Virus record (IMG/VR): IMGVR_UViG_3300045911_000217
Location: 1-39,122 of that record
Direction: 5' to 3' (one strand)
Source: a virus
DNA length: 39,122 bases
Position numbers and translations under genes: made by a program. The first letter of the stretch is position 1. Each line of letters begins with the position of its first letter. The notes under the pieces were generated by a model that searched no databases, was not told where the DNA came from, and was given only the letters and a program-made list of their open reading frames with translations. Shown piece after piece: positions 32,551-39,122 of the stretch.

Positions 32551-32792
32551 AAGTGTGGCAAGTGTGACCAGCAAAGCAAGTGTGGCAAGTGTAGCAAGTG
32601 TAGCAAGTGAGAGAACAGAGCAAGTGTGGCAAGTGTGCCAAGTGTGCCAAGTGTGCCAACTATGCCAACTATGCCAACTATACCAACTATGCCAAGTGTG
32701 CCAAGTGTGGCAAGTGTGGCAAGTGAGAAGGTAGGCCAAGTGAGAGGATGAACCGGATGAGAGGATGAACCGGATGAGAAGATGAACCAGAT
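32551..32792. repeat. 9-bp and 17-bp tandem arrays
   Basis: From 32551 to about 32724 the unit is GTGTGGCAA with GTGTGCCAA, GTGTAGCAA and CTATGCCAA variants (9 bp, about 18 units). From 32742 to 32792 three units of GAGAGGATGAACCGGAT (17 bp) follow. GGCAA/TTGCC occurs also in the terminator stem at 32820-32848, so the terminator and array share sequence. Confidence 0.85.
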
Positions 32793-32819
32793 GAGAGAAT
32801 AGACCAAGTGACAAAAAAA

Positions 32820-32848
32820 GGACACTTGCCAATTCATGGCAAGTGTCC
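32820..32848 (-). terminator. Rho-independent terminator of the ParB-like operon
   Basis: A perfect 12-bp stem GGACACTTGCCA / TGGCAAGTGTCC around ATTCA, followed on minus by TTTTTTTGT. It ends the leftward transcript of the genes at 34550-32881, 33 nt after the stop of the 28-aa membrane peptide. Confidence 0.88.
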
Positions 32849-32852
32849 GAAT

Positions 32853-32886
32853 GAAATCGAAATCGAAATCGAAATCGGAATCAGAA
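32853..32886. repeat. GAAATC hexamer array
   Basis: GAAATC repeated about 4 times then degenerate GGAATCAGAATC; it lies between the terminator and the stop of the 28-aa gene. Confidence 0.7.
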
Positions 32887-32967
32887 TCGGGAAGCGAAGA
32901 AAGCGAAAACGGTTAGGACGATCCAAACGCCAACGATCGCGAAGCCAACAGAAGTGAACATGTCCAT
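32881..32967 (-). CDS. 28-aa single-span membrane peptide
   Basis: ATG 32967 to TGA 32881, too short for ordinary gene calls. The peptide is MDMFTSVGFAIVGVWIVLTV followed by FAFFASRF: about 20 hydrophobic residues, then a basic end, as in small inner-membrane peptides. AAGGA lies 9 nt upstream. It is last in the ParB-like operon, after a strong hairpin and before the terminator. It might be a toxin-like, regulatory or holin-like peptide; the sequence does not decide. Confidence 0.65.
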   Translation of the reverse strand: MDMFTSVGFAIVGVWIVLTVFAFFASRF

Positions 32968-32989
32968 AGAATGGTTCCTTTCGAAAAGG

Positions 32990-33014
32990 TCGGCCTACGC
33001 TTGGCGTAGGCCGA
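32990..33014 (-). promoter_or_regulatory. Hairpin between the ParB-like gene and the 28-aa gene
   Basis: An 11-bp perfect stem TCGGCCTACGC / GCGTAGGCCGA with a 3-nt loop, 11 nt after the ParB-like stop. On minus it is followed by CCTTTTCG, a weak U-tract, so it may be a partial terminator or an mRNA stabiliser that lowers expression of the membrane peptide. Confidence 0.6.
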
Positions 33015-33024
33015 GGAAGCTAGT

Positions 33025-34215
33025 TCAGAAAGCGACTTTGTCCGCAGCAGCAGCAGCAGCAGGCGAACGAAGTTCTTCTGGCATTGGAAGTCCAAACGCC
33101 AACAGAGCATCGGTTACTGCTTGTGTGTCACCATTGCCAACGATGGCAGTAAGTAGAGTAGTCAGTTTGGGTTCTGTTGAGACTCGCGAGAAAGCGAGCA
33201 GAATATGCTTCACTTTCTCATTCCTGGACAGAACCAAGTCAATCGCAGGAAGTTTGGACCCAGAGTCGGGATCGCCCATGGTAGCGGCGATTACGTCCCG
33301 AACGATATCAGAAGCGAACAACGAAGCTCGCTTTGAAGCCTCTTTAACCGACCATCGAGGGTCGGTTTTTGTACTAGGGCTGACGCCAGTATCGACACTA
33401 TGGTATTGTTCCCATAGCTTTCGCATTTCGGCCTCGCCGCCTTTTTTGAGAGCGGCGTTCAGAGCCATGATTCGGGCGCGATCAACCCTTGCATACAAGG
33501 TAACTTTTCCCCCATCCTGCTGACGGCACGTCAGCAGGAATTGTTCTTGGATGTCCTTAGGTAAGGACAAAACTCCCAAGATCATCTGTCCCAAAGTTCC
33601 GTTCAGCCAGGATTTCAAAAACGAACGACGCTTTTCTGCATCAACGATTGCTTCGTACTCCCTAGCCTTTTTCAAGTCCCCAAACTGGGCTACCAAGTTA
33701 TAGGTAGCCTGGGCTATCTGATCAAAAGATAGCCCTTGGGCGTAGAGACGCCACACTACGCGAACGGTCTCTTCGCGATTTAGGGATTTGTGACTGTTAT
33801 GATCATTGACGAGAACCTCGCGTTCCAGGGACGAGAGGGGAGGGTAGACGACACAATCGAGACGCGACAATTCCTTCTTCGTGTCGACATCTACGTCCGC
33901 ACGAGCGAGAATCGCCTGAACCGCGCGAAGCCGCCGATTGCCTTGGAGCACAAGGTATCGGCCATGCTCTGTTTCCTCGACGATCAACGGATTGGTGATC
34001 CTCCCAATAGTGAGGATCGAATCAACTAGCGGGGTTAGGTCGTAGTTGTCTGCATTGCGGACGTTTGTATTGTCGTCAGAATACAAGGAAGACGTAGCAA
34101 GCGTCTTCCTGCTTGCCTTGGTGCTGATCTTAAGGTCTACAGAAACGTTGGTGTTGTTGTTCATGGTAGTGTTGTCGTTGTTCATGGTAGTGTTGTTCAT
34201 GTTAGTGTTGCTCAT
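33025..34215 (-). CDS. ParB-like nuclease-domain protein
   Basis: 396 aa. Residues ~60-100 hold the ParB core: DLTPLVDSILTIGRITNPLI and YLVLQGNRRLRAVQAILA, with GNRR at 92-95. A helical region follows (SLNREETVRVVWRLYAQGLS, FDQIAQAT) that could be a DNA-binding helix-turn-helix. The first ~25 residues are Asn/Thr/Met-rich, produced by a short DNA repeat (ATGAACAACACTACC-type units), and the C-terminus has an Ala run from a GCA repeat. ATG 34215 is supported by AGGAG that overlaps the end of the preceding gene, so the two are coupled. It sits beside the 13-, 68- and 16-bp arrays at 34698-35690. Confidence 0.8.
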   Translation of the reverse strand: MSNTNMNNTTMNNDNTTMNNNTNVSVDLKISTKASRKTLATSSLYSDDNTNVRNADNYDLTPLVDSILTIGRITNPLIVEETEHGRYLVLQGNRRLRAVQAILARADVDVDTKKELSRLDCVVYPPLSSLEREVLVNDHNSHKSLNREETVRVVWRLYAQGLSFDQIAQATYNLVAQFGDLKKAREYEAIVDAEKRRSFLKSWLNGTLGQMILGVLSLPKDIQEQFLLTCRQQDGGKVTLYARVDRARIMALNAALKKGGEAEMRKLWEQYHSVDTGVSPSTKTDPRWSVKEASKRASLFASDIVRDVIAATMGDPDSGSKLPAIDLVLSRNEKVKHILLAFSRVSTEPKLTTLLTAIVGNGDTQAVTDALLAFGLPMPEELRSPAAAAAADKVAF

Positions 34216-34223
34216 GATTGCTC

Positions 34224-34550
34224 CTAGGTCAGCTTCTTGTACTTTCTTGTGAGAGGGTTGAAAGAGACGCTATAGGCGATCGTCCAATCGGGAAAGTGCC
34301 ATACTCGCCGACTATGGATGTTGTACACAAAGTAGCAATCCGTAGATAGGACGTAGGAGGGTTCCCAGTTGCGGACGGTATAGACGAAGGATTCATCCGC
34401 AGTATCCTTTTTTTCCGTCTCGGCGATAGGGTAACCCCTATCATCGTAGACAATTCCGTCTACGATGAACACCATTCCTTCTTCTGGATCATCAAGCCAA
34501 TTCTTAAGTGGTCCGGGTAGATCGTAGCCTCTGTAGGAGAACAGGATCAC
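34224..34550 (-). CDS. Unknown 108-aa protein, first gene of the ParB-like operon
   Basis: It starts at GTG 34550 with GAAAGGAG 7 nt upstream. A longer reading from TTG 34625 is rejected because that TTG is the first base of the TTGACA -35 box. The protein (MILFSYRGYDLPGPLKNWLD...) has DDPEEGMVFIVDGIVYDDRG, YVLSTDCYFVYNIHS and RRVWHFPDWTIAYSV, suggesting a small beta-rich fold. I do not recognise the family. It precedes the ParB-like gene by 8 nt and may be its partner or an anti-host protein. Confidence 0.65.
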   Translation of the reverse strand: MILFSYRGYDLPGPLKNWLDDPEEGMVFIVDGIVYDDRGYPIAETEKKDTADESFVYTVRNWEPSYVLSTDCYFVYNIHSRRVWHFPDWTIAYSVSFNPLTRKYKKLT

Positions 34551-34596
34551 AGTATCGCTCCTTTCGCTCTGAGAGAGAAAAACTGCCACACGAACA

Positions 34597-34625
34597 ATAG
34601 TAAGGTAGTTCAGTAGGCCTGTCAA
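34597..34625 (-). promoter_or_regulatory. Sigma70-like promoter of the ParB-like operon
   Basis: On minus TTGACA (34620-34625), 17 nt, then TACTAT (34597-34602), a near-consensus promoter about 46 nt upstream of the GTG start. The transcript passes left through the 108-aa gene, the ParB-like gene and the 28-aa peptide. Confidence 0.8.
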
Positions 34626-34697
34626 CCTAGGCGAGAGATTTTTTCGATTTGATCGTATCTTGTTTCAGGATACGCACTTAGGGAAATCGTGTGGTCG

Positions 34698-35037
34698 GAT
34701 CCTACCCACAGATCGTGCCCACAGATCGTGCCCACAGATCCTGCCCACAGATCGTGCCCACAGATCCTGCCCACAGATCGTGTGCCCACAGATCGTGCCC
34801 ACAGATCCTGCCCACAGATCGTGCCCACAGATCCTGTGGCTAGATCCTGCCCACAGATCCTGTGGCTAGATCGTGTGGCTAGATCGTGTGGCTAGATCGT
34901 GTGGCTAGATCCTGCCCACAGATCGTGTGCCCACAGATCCTGCCCACAGATCGTGCCCACAGATCGTGCCCACAGATCCTGTGGCTAGATCGTGTGGCTA
35001 GATCGTGTGGCTAGATCGTGTGGCTAGATCGTGTCTA
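34698..35037. repeat. 13-bp tandem array, about 26 units, iteron-like
   Basis: Unit GATC(G/C)TGCCCACA with a second variant GATC(G/C)TGTGGCTA; occasionally a unit is 15 bp (GATCGTGTGCCCACA). Every unit carries a GATC. The array begins about 70 bp upstream of the promoter of the ParB-like operon, which is where iterons or a centromere would lie. Confidence 0.95.
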
Positions 35038-35056
35038 ATTTACTTACAAATTCAAA

Positions 35057-35370
35057 ACCGTCTATATTAAAGAATATAATATGACAGACGGTTCATATGA
35101 TCCGTTCAACCCTTCCCATCAGTAACCGCTTGTATTAGGGAACGTAATATGACAGACGGTTCATATGATCCGTTGAACCCTTCCCATCAGTAGTGGTCTA
35201 TATTAGAAAATATAATATGACAGACGGTTCATATGATCCGTTCAACCCTTCCCATCAGTAACCGCTTGTATTAGGGAACGTAATATAACAGACGGTTCAT
35301 ATGATCGGTTCAACCCTTCCCATCAGTAGTGGTCTATATTAGGGGACGTAATATGACAGACGGTTGATAT
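35057..35370. repeat. 68-bp repeat array with ABAB higher-order structure
   Basis: Units start at 35083 (A), 35151 (B), 35219 (A, identical to the first), 35287 (B-like) and 35355 (partial), preceded by a partial B at 35057. Each contains ACGGTTCATATGATCCGT, an almost perfect 18-bp palindrome. A units carry CAGTAACCGCTTGTATTAGG, B units CAGTAGTGGTCTATATTAG. So the period of exact identity is 136 bp. Confidence 0.95.
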
Positions 35371-35690
35371 CATCCGTCTGACATATCATCCGTCGGACAT
35401 ATCATCCGTCTGACATATCATCCGTCGGACATATCATCCGTCTGACATATTATCTGACAGACATATGATCGGTCTGACATATTATCTGACAGACATATTA
35501 TCGGTCTGACATATTATCTGACAGACATATGATCCGTCGGACATATGATCGGTCTGACATATGATCCGTCGGACATATGATCGGTCTGATATATGATCGG
35601 TCTGACATATGATCCGTCGGACATATGATCCGTCGGACATATGATCCGTCGGACATATGATCCGTCGGACATATTATCCGTCGGACATAT
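35371..35690. repeat. 16-bp tandem array, about 20 units
   Basis: Unit GACATATCATCCGTCG with alternating TCG/TCT ends, then ATGATC, ATTATC and CTGACA variants. TCCGTCGGA and CATATG palindromes recur throughout. Its core CATATGATCCGTC is the same as the palindrome of the 68-bp units, so this array looks like a shortened derivative of them. Confidence 0.95.
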
Positions 35691-35736
35691 CAAGCTAGCT
35701 TGAATCCGGAAACCTGACAAAGAATTCGTAAATTAG

Positions 35737-35936
35737 GAAGCCGGAGTTGGGAAGCCGGAATCGGGAAGCCGGAATTGGGAAGCCGGAGTTGGGAAGCCGG
35801 AGTTGGGAAGCCGGAGTTGGGAAGCCGGAGTTGGGAAACACGACAAAGAATTCGCAAATTGGGAAACCTGACAAAGAATTCGTAAATTGGGAAGCCGGAA
35901 TTGGGAAGCCGGAATCGGGAAGCCGGAATTGGGAAA
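35737..35936. repeat. 14-bp GGGAAGCCGGAATT-type tandem array with AATTCG spacers
   Basis: Units GGGAAGCCGGAATT / GGGAAGCCGGAGTT interrupted two to three times by CCTGACAAAGAATTCGTAAA or similar. No gene is seen. The stretch to 36272 holds only CATATG-rich and GTACAT-rich AT sequence. Confidence 0.9.
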
Positions 35937-36272
35937 CGCGACAAAAAATTCGTAAATTGAAAATCCGGACAAGGAATTCGTAAAAAGAAAGTCACGCGCG
36001 CGATAAGAAATAAAGATGCCGGCCATGGTGGGTAATATAATATGGGAGTATAAGCGAAACTTATGACCTGTCATAAGGTAAACTTTTGTACATCTGTACA
36101 TATGTACACGCGTGCATATGAACATATCAACACATGAACACATCATCGCATAAGCAAGCGTTGATATGAAAGCCGTCAGTGAAAAAAATGCCGGGGAAAC
36201 TCGAAATTTGTCAACAAGTGAGACGGGAGTTTGGCTGGAACTTTGTCAATAGGTGAGACAAAAGTTTGTGGG

Positions 36273-36306
36273 TGAAAAATTATCTGGGCACCCAGATAAT
36301 TTTTCA
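36273..36306. repeat. Perfect 16-bp inverted repeat (hairpin)
   Basis: TGAAAAATTATCTGGG-CA-CCCAGATAATTTTTCA. It is followed by another AAAAATTATC direct copy. There is no gene nearby that it could terminate, so a structural or protein-binding role is possible. Confidence 0.8.
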
Positions 36307-36334
36307 GCCTAAAAATTATCTTGAGATTTTTTAG

Positions 36335-36676
36335 AGGGTCCAAAATTAGGGTCGGGTCAAAGCTGGGGGTCCGGAGTCCGGGGGTCCGGGGTCGGGTCCA
36401 AGGGGGTCCGGGGTCCGGGTCAGCGGTCAGGGTCGGGTCAGGGTCGGAGTCCAGGGTCGGAGTCCAGGGTCAGGGCAGGGTCAGGTCGAGGGTCAAGGGT
36501 CAGAGGTCAAAAAAAAAAATCAGGGTCAAAATAAAAATAAAGTGAAAAGTCACGTCAAAAGTTGGGTCAAAGGTCAGGGTCAGGGTCAGGGTCAGGGTCA
36601 GGGTCAGGGTCAGGGTCAGGCCAAGTGGGTCAGGTCAGGCCAAGTGGGTCAGGTCAGGCCAAGTGGGTCAGGGTCA
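36335..36676. repeat. G-rich GGGTC(A/C/G) arrays, G-quadruplex-capable
   Basis: From 36335 GGGTCC/GGGTCGGG/GGTCCGG units, from about 36569 to 36620 an almost pure (GGGTCA) array of about 8 units, then three 19-bp units GGCCAAGTGGGTCAGGTCA to about 36676. Plus is the G-rich strand. GGGTCA is a telomere-like unit with four or more close GGG runs. Confidence 0.88.
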
Positions 36677-36876
36677 ACGGTCAACGATAACTATATGGAT
36701 ATAGTAACTATAGTAACTCCAGAATGCGAACTCAAATGATTTTCAAACTCGTTTTTTGACAAAAATAAAATTAAAATTAACCCCAACACCAATCAATGTA
36801 TGCCCATGCGTATGCATATAAGTATGCGCTTATATATTAGCATATTGATAAATTAACAAGTCAACAAAAATTCATA

Positions 36877-37116
36877 CATTGATACATAAGCATATACTTA
36901 TATGTCTATGCATTGATACATAAGCATATACTTATATGTCTATGCATTGATACATCAGTATACACTTATATGTCTATGCATTGATACATCAGTATACACT
37001 TATATGTCTATGCATTGATACATCAGTATATACTTATATGTCTATGCATTGATACATCAGTATGTACTTGTGAGTCCATGTGTTGATACATCAGTATGCG
37101 CTTATAGGCTAGTAGC
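36877..37116. repeat. 34-bp tandem array, 7 units
   Basis: Units start at 36877, 36911, 36945, 36979, 37013, 37047 and 37081: CATTGATACATAAGCATATA followed by CTTATATGTCTATG, drifting to CATCAGTATACACT in later copies. Each contains the quasi-palindrome ATAAGCATATACTTAT. Confidence 0.95.
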
Positions 37117-37250
37117 TGTACAAAAGTGATCCTAGCTTCAATCGCGATTAAATCAATTCTGAGCCACTTTGACCGAAAGGCGGGGTAGGGGTCAAGTGAG
37201 GGGTGAAAGTGGCTAGGCGGGGCTTATAGGGCCAGGAAATGGCATCTGGC
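37117..37250. repeat. 133-bp module A (TGTACAAAAGTGATCC ... GGCATCTGG)
   Basis: First of four diverged copies (37117, 37584, 38236, 38645). Shared blocks: TGTACAAAAGTGATCCTAGC, CAAT(C)G..TAAATC.ATTCT, GTGGCTAGGCG..GC.TATA, GCCAGGAAA(T/C)GGCATCTGG. Copies A and B are closer to each other, as are C and D. No coding potential is evident. Confidence 0.9.
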
Positions 37251-37287
37251 TTGACAAAATTCGCACCCTCACCAGAGGAGAGGGAAA

Positions 37288-37354
37288 ACGTATAAGAAAC
37301 TGTTGATGAATATTTTATAGGGCTGTAAAAATTCATCAATGGTCACTTATACGT
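37288..37354. repeat. Foldback A, after module A
   Basis: ACGTATAAGAAACTGTTGAT opposite ATTCATCAATGGTCACTTATACGT, a 67-bp imperfect inverted repeat and the shortest of the right-side foldbacks. Confidence 0.75.
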
Positions 37355-37577
37355 CAACACGTCAGCACGTCAGCACGTCAGCACGTCAACACGTCAGCAC
37401 GTCAGCACGTCAAACACAGAGCCGGAACAGGGAGCCGGAACAGGGAGCCGGAACAGGGAGCCGGAACAGGGAGCCGGAACACAGAGCCGGAACACAGAGC
37501 CGGAACAGGGGGCCGGAACAGGGAGCCGGAACAGGGAGCCAGCACACGGAGCCAGCACACGGAGCCAGCACAGGGAG
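37351..37577. repeat. 8-bp and 13-bp arrays between modules A and B
   Basis: ACGTCAGC/ACGTCAAC units (8 bp) at 37351-37413, then GAGCCGGAACAGG units (13 bp, about 12) at 37419-37577. GAGCCGGA is the same core as in the Pro-Ala coding repeats at 29823-29905 and 31376-31410. Confidence 0.9.
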
Positions 37578-37583
37578 AATTAG

Positions 37584-37716
37584 TGTACAAAAGTGATCCT
37601 AGCTCCAATCGCGATTAAATCGATTCTGAGACACTTTGACCGAAAATAGGCCCAAGGGTCAATGAAGCGGTCAAAGTGGCTAGGCGGGGCTTATAGGGCC
37701 AGGAAATGGCATCTGG
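37584..37716. repeat. 133-bp module B
   Basis: Second copy of the module, most similar to A. It ends at GGCATCTGG and is followed by the foldback at 37763-37961. Confidence 0.9.
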
Positions 37717-37762
37717 GTCAAGATCGCAAATTTTCGCGCCCCTCACCGGAAGAGAAGGAGAA

Positions 37763-37961
37763 ACGTATAAGCAACTGTTGATAAGTACCCCTATAAAGGG
37801 AAATAAGAGTTACACGGGAACTAATAGTAGAATAGGTCAGTAGAATAGAAGATTAGGATGATCTATTCTACTATTCTACTGAACTACTCTACTACTCATG
37901 GAAAGTCGTGTATAAGTCTTATTCCCCTTATAGGGGGTTCCATCAATCATTGCTTATATTT
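37763..37961. repeat. Foldback B, 199 bp
   Basis: Arm ACGTATAAGCAACTGTTGAT, GTACCCCTATAAAGGGAAAT, AAGAGTTACAC..., facing the near-complement with CTTATTCCCCTTATAGGGGG and ATCAATCATTGCTTATATT. The centre is CTATTCTACTATTCTACT with TAGTAGAATAG, also found in the left foldbacks. Confidence 0.85.
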
Positions 37962-37979
37962 TAGCCCTGTTAAAGTTAC

Positions 37980-38222
37980 CCACTCATCCACTCATCCACT
38001 CACCCACCCACCCATTCATCCCTTCATCCCTTCATCCGTTCATCCGTTCATCCCTTCATCCCTTCATCCCTTCATCCGTTCATCCGTTCATAAGTCATGA
38101 ATGAGGTCATGAAAATAAGTCATAGGGTCAGGTCACGGGTCAGGTCACGGGTCACGGGTCACGGGTCACGGGTCAGGGTCAGGGTCGGGGTCACGGGTCG
38201 GGGACAGGGGACAGGGACAGGA
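37980..38222. repeat. 8-bp CATCC arrays and GGTCACG arrays
   Basis: (C)CACTCATC, TTCATCCC and TTCATCCG 8-bp units at 37980-38091, then GGTCAC/GGGTCA/GGGGAC G-rich units at about 38129-38222. No gene. Confidence 0.85.
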
Positions 38223-38235
38223 GTGGGAAAATTAG

Positions 38236-38368
38236 TGTACAAAAGTGATCCTAGCTCCAATCGTCATAAAATCGATTCTAAGCCCTTCGGAGCAAAAATA
38301 GGCCCAAGGGTCAATGAGACGGTCAAAGTGGCTAGGTGAGGCGTATAACGCCAGGAAACGGCATCTGG
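38236..38368. repeat. 133-bp module C
   Basis: Third copy, closest to D (TCGTCATAAAATCGATTCTA, GAGGCGTATAACGCCAGGAA). GGCGTATAACGCC forms a small perfect hairpin here and in D. It is followed by TGATGGGGAGCGG. Confidence 0.9.
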
Positions 38369-38414
38369 TGATGGGGAGCGGAAAAAATTGACCCAAACCC
38401 TGACCAAAAATAAA

Positions 38415-38592
38415 ACATATAAGCAATGGTTGATGGAACCCCCTATAAAGGGAAATAAGAGTTACACAGGAACTGATAGTAGAATAGATCAGTAGGTCAG
38501 AAGGATAGAAGGTTAGAATCATCTATTCTACTATTCTACCGTTCTAATCTACTACTCATGGGAAGTCGTGTGTATACTATATTTTGCTTATA
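38415..38592. repeat. Foldback C, about 178 bp
   Basis: ACATATAAGCAATGGTTGAT then GGAACCCCCTATAAAGGGAA, facing a degraded partner that ends TTTTGCTTATAG. Its first arm matches the second arm of foldback B read in reverse. Confidence 0.8.
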
Positions 38593-38644
38593 GCACCGTT
38601 TCATTATTAGATGCTTATCTGTTGGTGATGAGCATAGGCAGTAG

Positions 38645-38777
38645 TGTACAAAATGGATCCTAGCTCCAATCGTCATAAAATCGATTCTAAGCCCTTCAGG
38701 GTGAAAATAGGCCCAAGGGTCGATTAAGCGGTCAAAGTGGCTAGGCGAGGCGTATAACGCCAGGAAACGGCATCTGG
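38645..38777. repeat. 133-bp module D
   Basis: Fourth copy, with TGTACAAAATGGATCCTAGC at the start. In place of a foldback it runs into the 13-bp array at 38817. Confidence 0.9.
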
Positions 38778-38816
38778 TGATGGGGAACCGAAAAGTGGCC
38801 CAAAATGTCGTCCCGG

Positions 38817-38965
38817 GTGATCGGCTGCGGTGATCGGCTGCGGTGATCGGCTGCGGTGACCGGCTGCGGTGACCGGCTGCGGTGACCGGCTGCGGTGATG
38901 GGGAGCAGTGACCAGCTGCGGTGATCGGCTGCGGTGATCGGCTGCGGTGACCGGCTGCGGTGACC
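38817..38965. repeat. 13-bp GGTGATCGGCTGC array, about 11 units
   Basis: Units alternate GGTGATCGGCTGC and GGTGACCGGCTGC. One unit reads GGTGATGGGGAGCAGTGACC, close to the GGTGATGGGGAGCGG after module C, so the array probably expanded from the module's 3' flank. Confidence 0.92.
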
Positions 38966-39122
38966 ACTCCTGAGGGGTCGGTTTCGGTCACTCCTGACCA
39001 CTCCTGAGGGGTCGGTTTCGGTCACTCCTGACCACTCCTGAGGGTCAGTTTGGGGGTCAAAATGACCACTCCTGAGGGTCGGTTTGGGGGTCAAAATGAC
39101 CACTCCTGACCACTCCTGAGGG
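38966..39122. repeat. 34-bp array running off the window edge
   Basis: ACTCCTGAGGGGTCGGTTTC-type units start at 38966, 39000, 39034, 39068 and 39102, all 34 bp apart. The last is cut by the window edge. Confidence 0.9.

Noticed and set aside
32155-32837. Long minus-strand frames rich in His-Thr-Trp and Ser-Leu
   Set aside because: They are low-complexity readings of 9-bp and purine-rich repeats and overlap one another in different frames.
34551-34625. Longer start (TTG 34625) for the 108-aa gene
   Set aside because: That TTG is the beginning of the TTGACA -35 box; the GTG at 34550 has GAAAGGAG at 7 nt.
37117-38777. tRNA or rRNA in the 133-bp modules
   Set aside because: No cloverleaf, T-loop or anticodon stem fits the modules, and there is no CCA-like end.
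34660-39103. Many open frames of 60-150 codons in the right-hand 4.5 kb
   Set aside because: Each one is a translation of tandem arrays (for example CPTD, GSRNREP, TSTRQHV, TETDPS repeats) in several frames and lacks start signals.
34698-39122. CRISPR array
   Set aside because: All arrays are contiguous direct repeats with no unique spacers of constant length, and there are no cas genes.
1-39122. Window ends joined as a complete circular genome
   Set aside because: The left edge cuts a ParB-like gene in the middle and the right edge cuts a 34-bp array; joining them gives a repeat-encoded continuation with no ParB character.

Overview
The window is a slice of a tailed double-stranded DNA phage genome or prophage. 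It carries a P22-type coat protein, a lambda GpA-type large terminase, a portal, a scaffold, a long tape-measure protein and tail-tip genes, with no sheath gene, so a long-tailed siphovirus-like particle is the best reading. The host is not stated in the sequence. Two products at the head of the late operon (a short secreted-type protein with a VVKWVVMDEG / GTYRVLAYTEG domain, and a papain-like peptidase) and a small Pro-Ala-rich protein ending in a GSCSGGSC-type motif resemble proteins I associate with Planctomycetota of the Gemmata group and their prophages. That host is an inference from family resemblance only, and the AT-rich composition of the late genes does not help it.

Layout. Positions 1-332 (minus) hold the N-terminal part of a ParB-like protein cut by the window edge. 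Positions 333-1058 are a divergent intergenic region with two identical 167-bp foldback elements, a 33-bp tandem array and a promoter-like element present once in each orientation. Positions 1089-4907 (plus) hold a short replication/nucleotide operon: a primase-helicase, a dNMP-kinase-like protein and a DEDD-exonuclease-like protein that seems to have lost its catalytic acids. From 31677 down to 4904 (minus) runs one very compact late operon of about 30 genes with many 4-nt ATGA overlaps. In transcription order it reads: host-type secreted protein, papain-like peptidase, small proteins, small and large terminase, portal, two tail-fibre/adhesin paralogues, sulfotransferase, tail proteins, connector, scaffold, major capsid protein, two membrane proteins, connector/terminator proteins, major tail protein, tail chaperone with a programmed -1 frameshift, tail protein, tape measure, tail-tip proteins and small Cys-rich proteins. 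A promoter candidate lies at 31718-31746. The late operon meets the plus-strand operon tail to tail with a 4-nt overlap.

Positions 31.7-32.9 kb are repeat-rich non-coding DNA. Positions 32.88-34.55 kb (minus) hold a second small operon with a good sigma70-type promoter: a 108-aa unknown protein, a ParB-like protein and a 28-aa single-span membrane peptide, closed by a rho-independent terminator.

Positions 34.63-39.12 kb contain no gene I can support. They hold a dense succession of tandem arrays (unit lengths 13, 68, 16, 14, 6, 19, 34, 8, 13, 8, 13 and 34 bp) and four diverged copies of a 133-bp module, three of them followed by a foldback. The first three arrays (34698-35690) lie directly upstream of the ParB-like operon and share a CATATGATCCGTC-like core, which makes them the strongest candidate for a plasmid-like partition or replication locus. 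This repeat landscape, together with the frameshift signal in the tail chaperone, is the most interesting content of the window.
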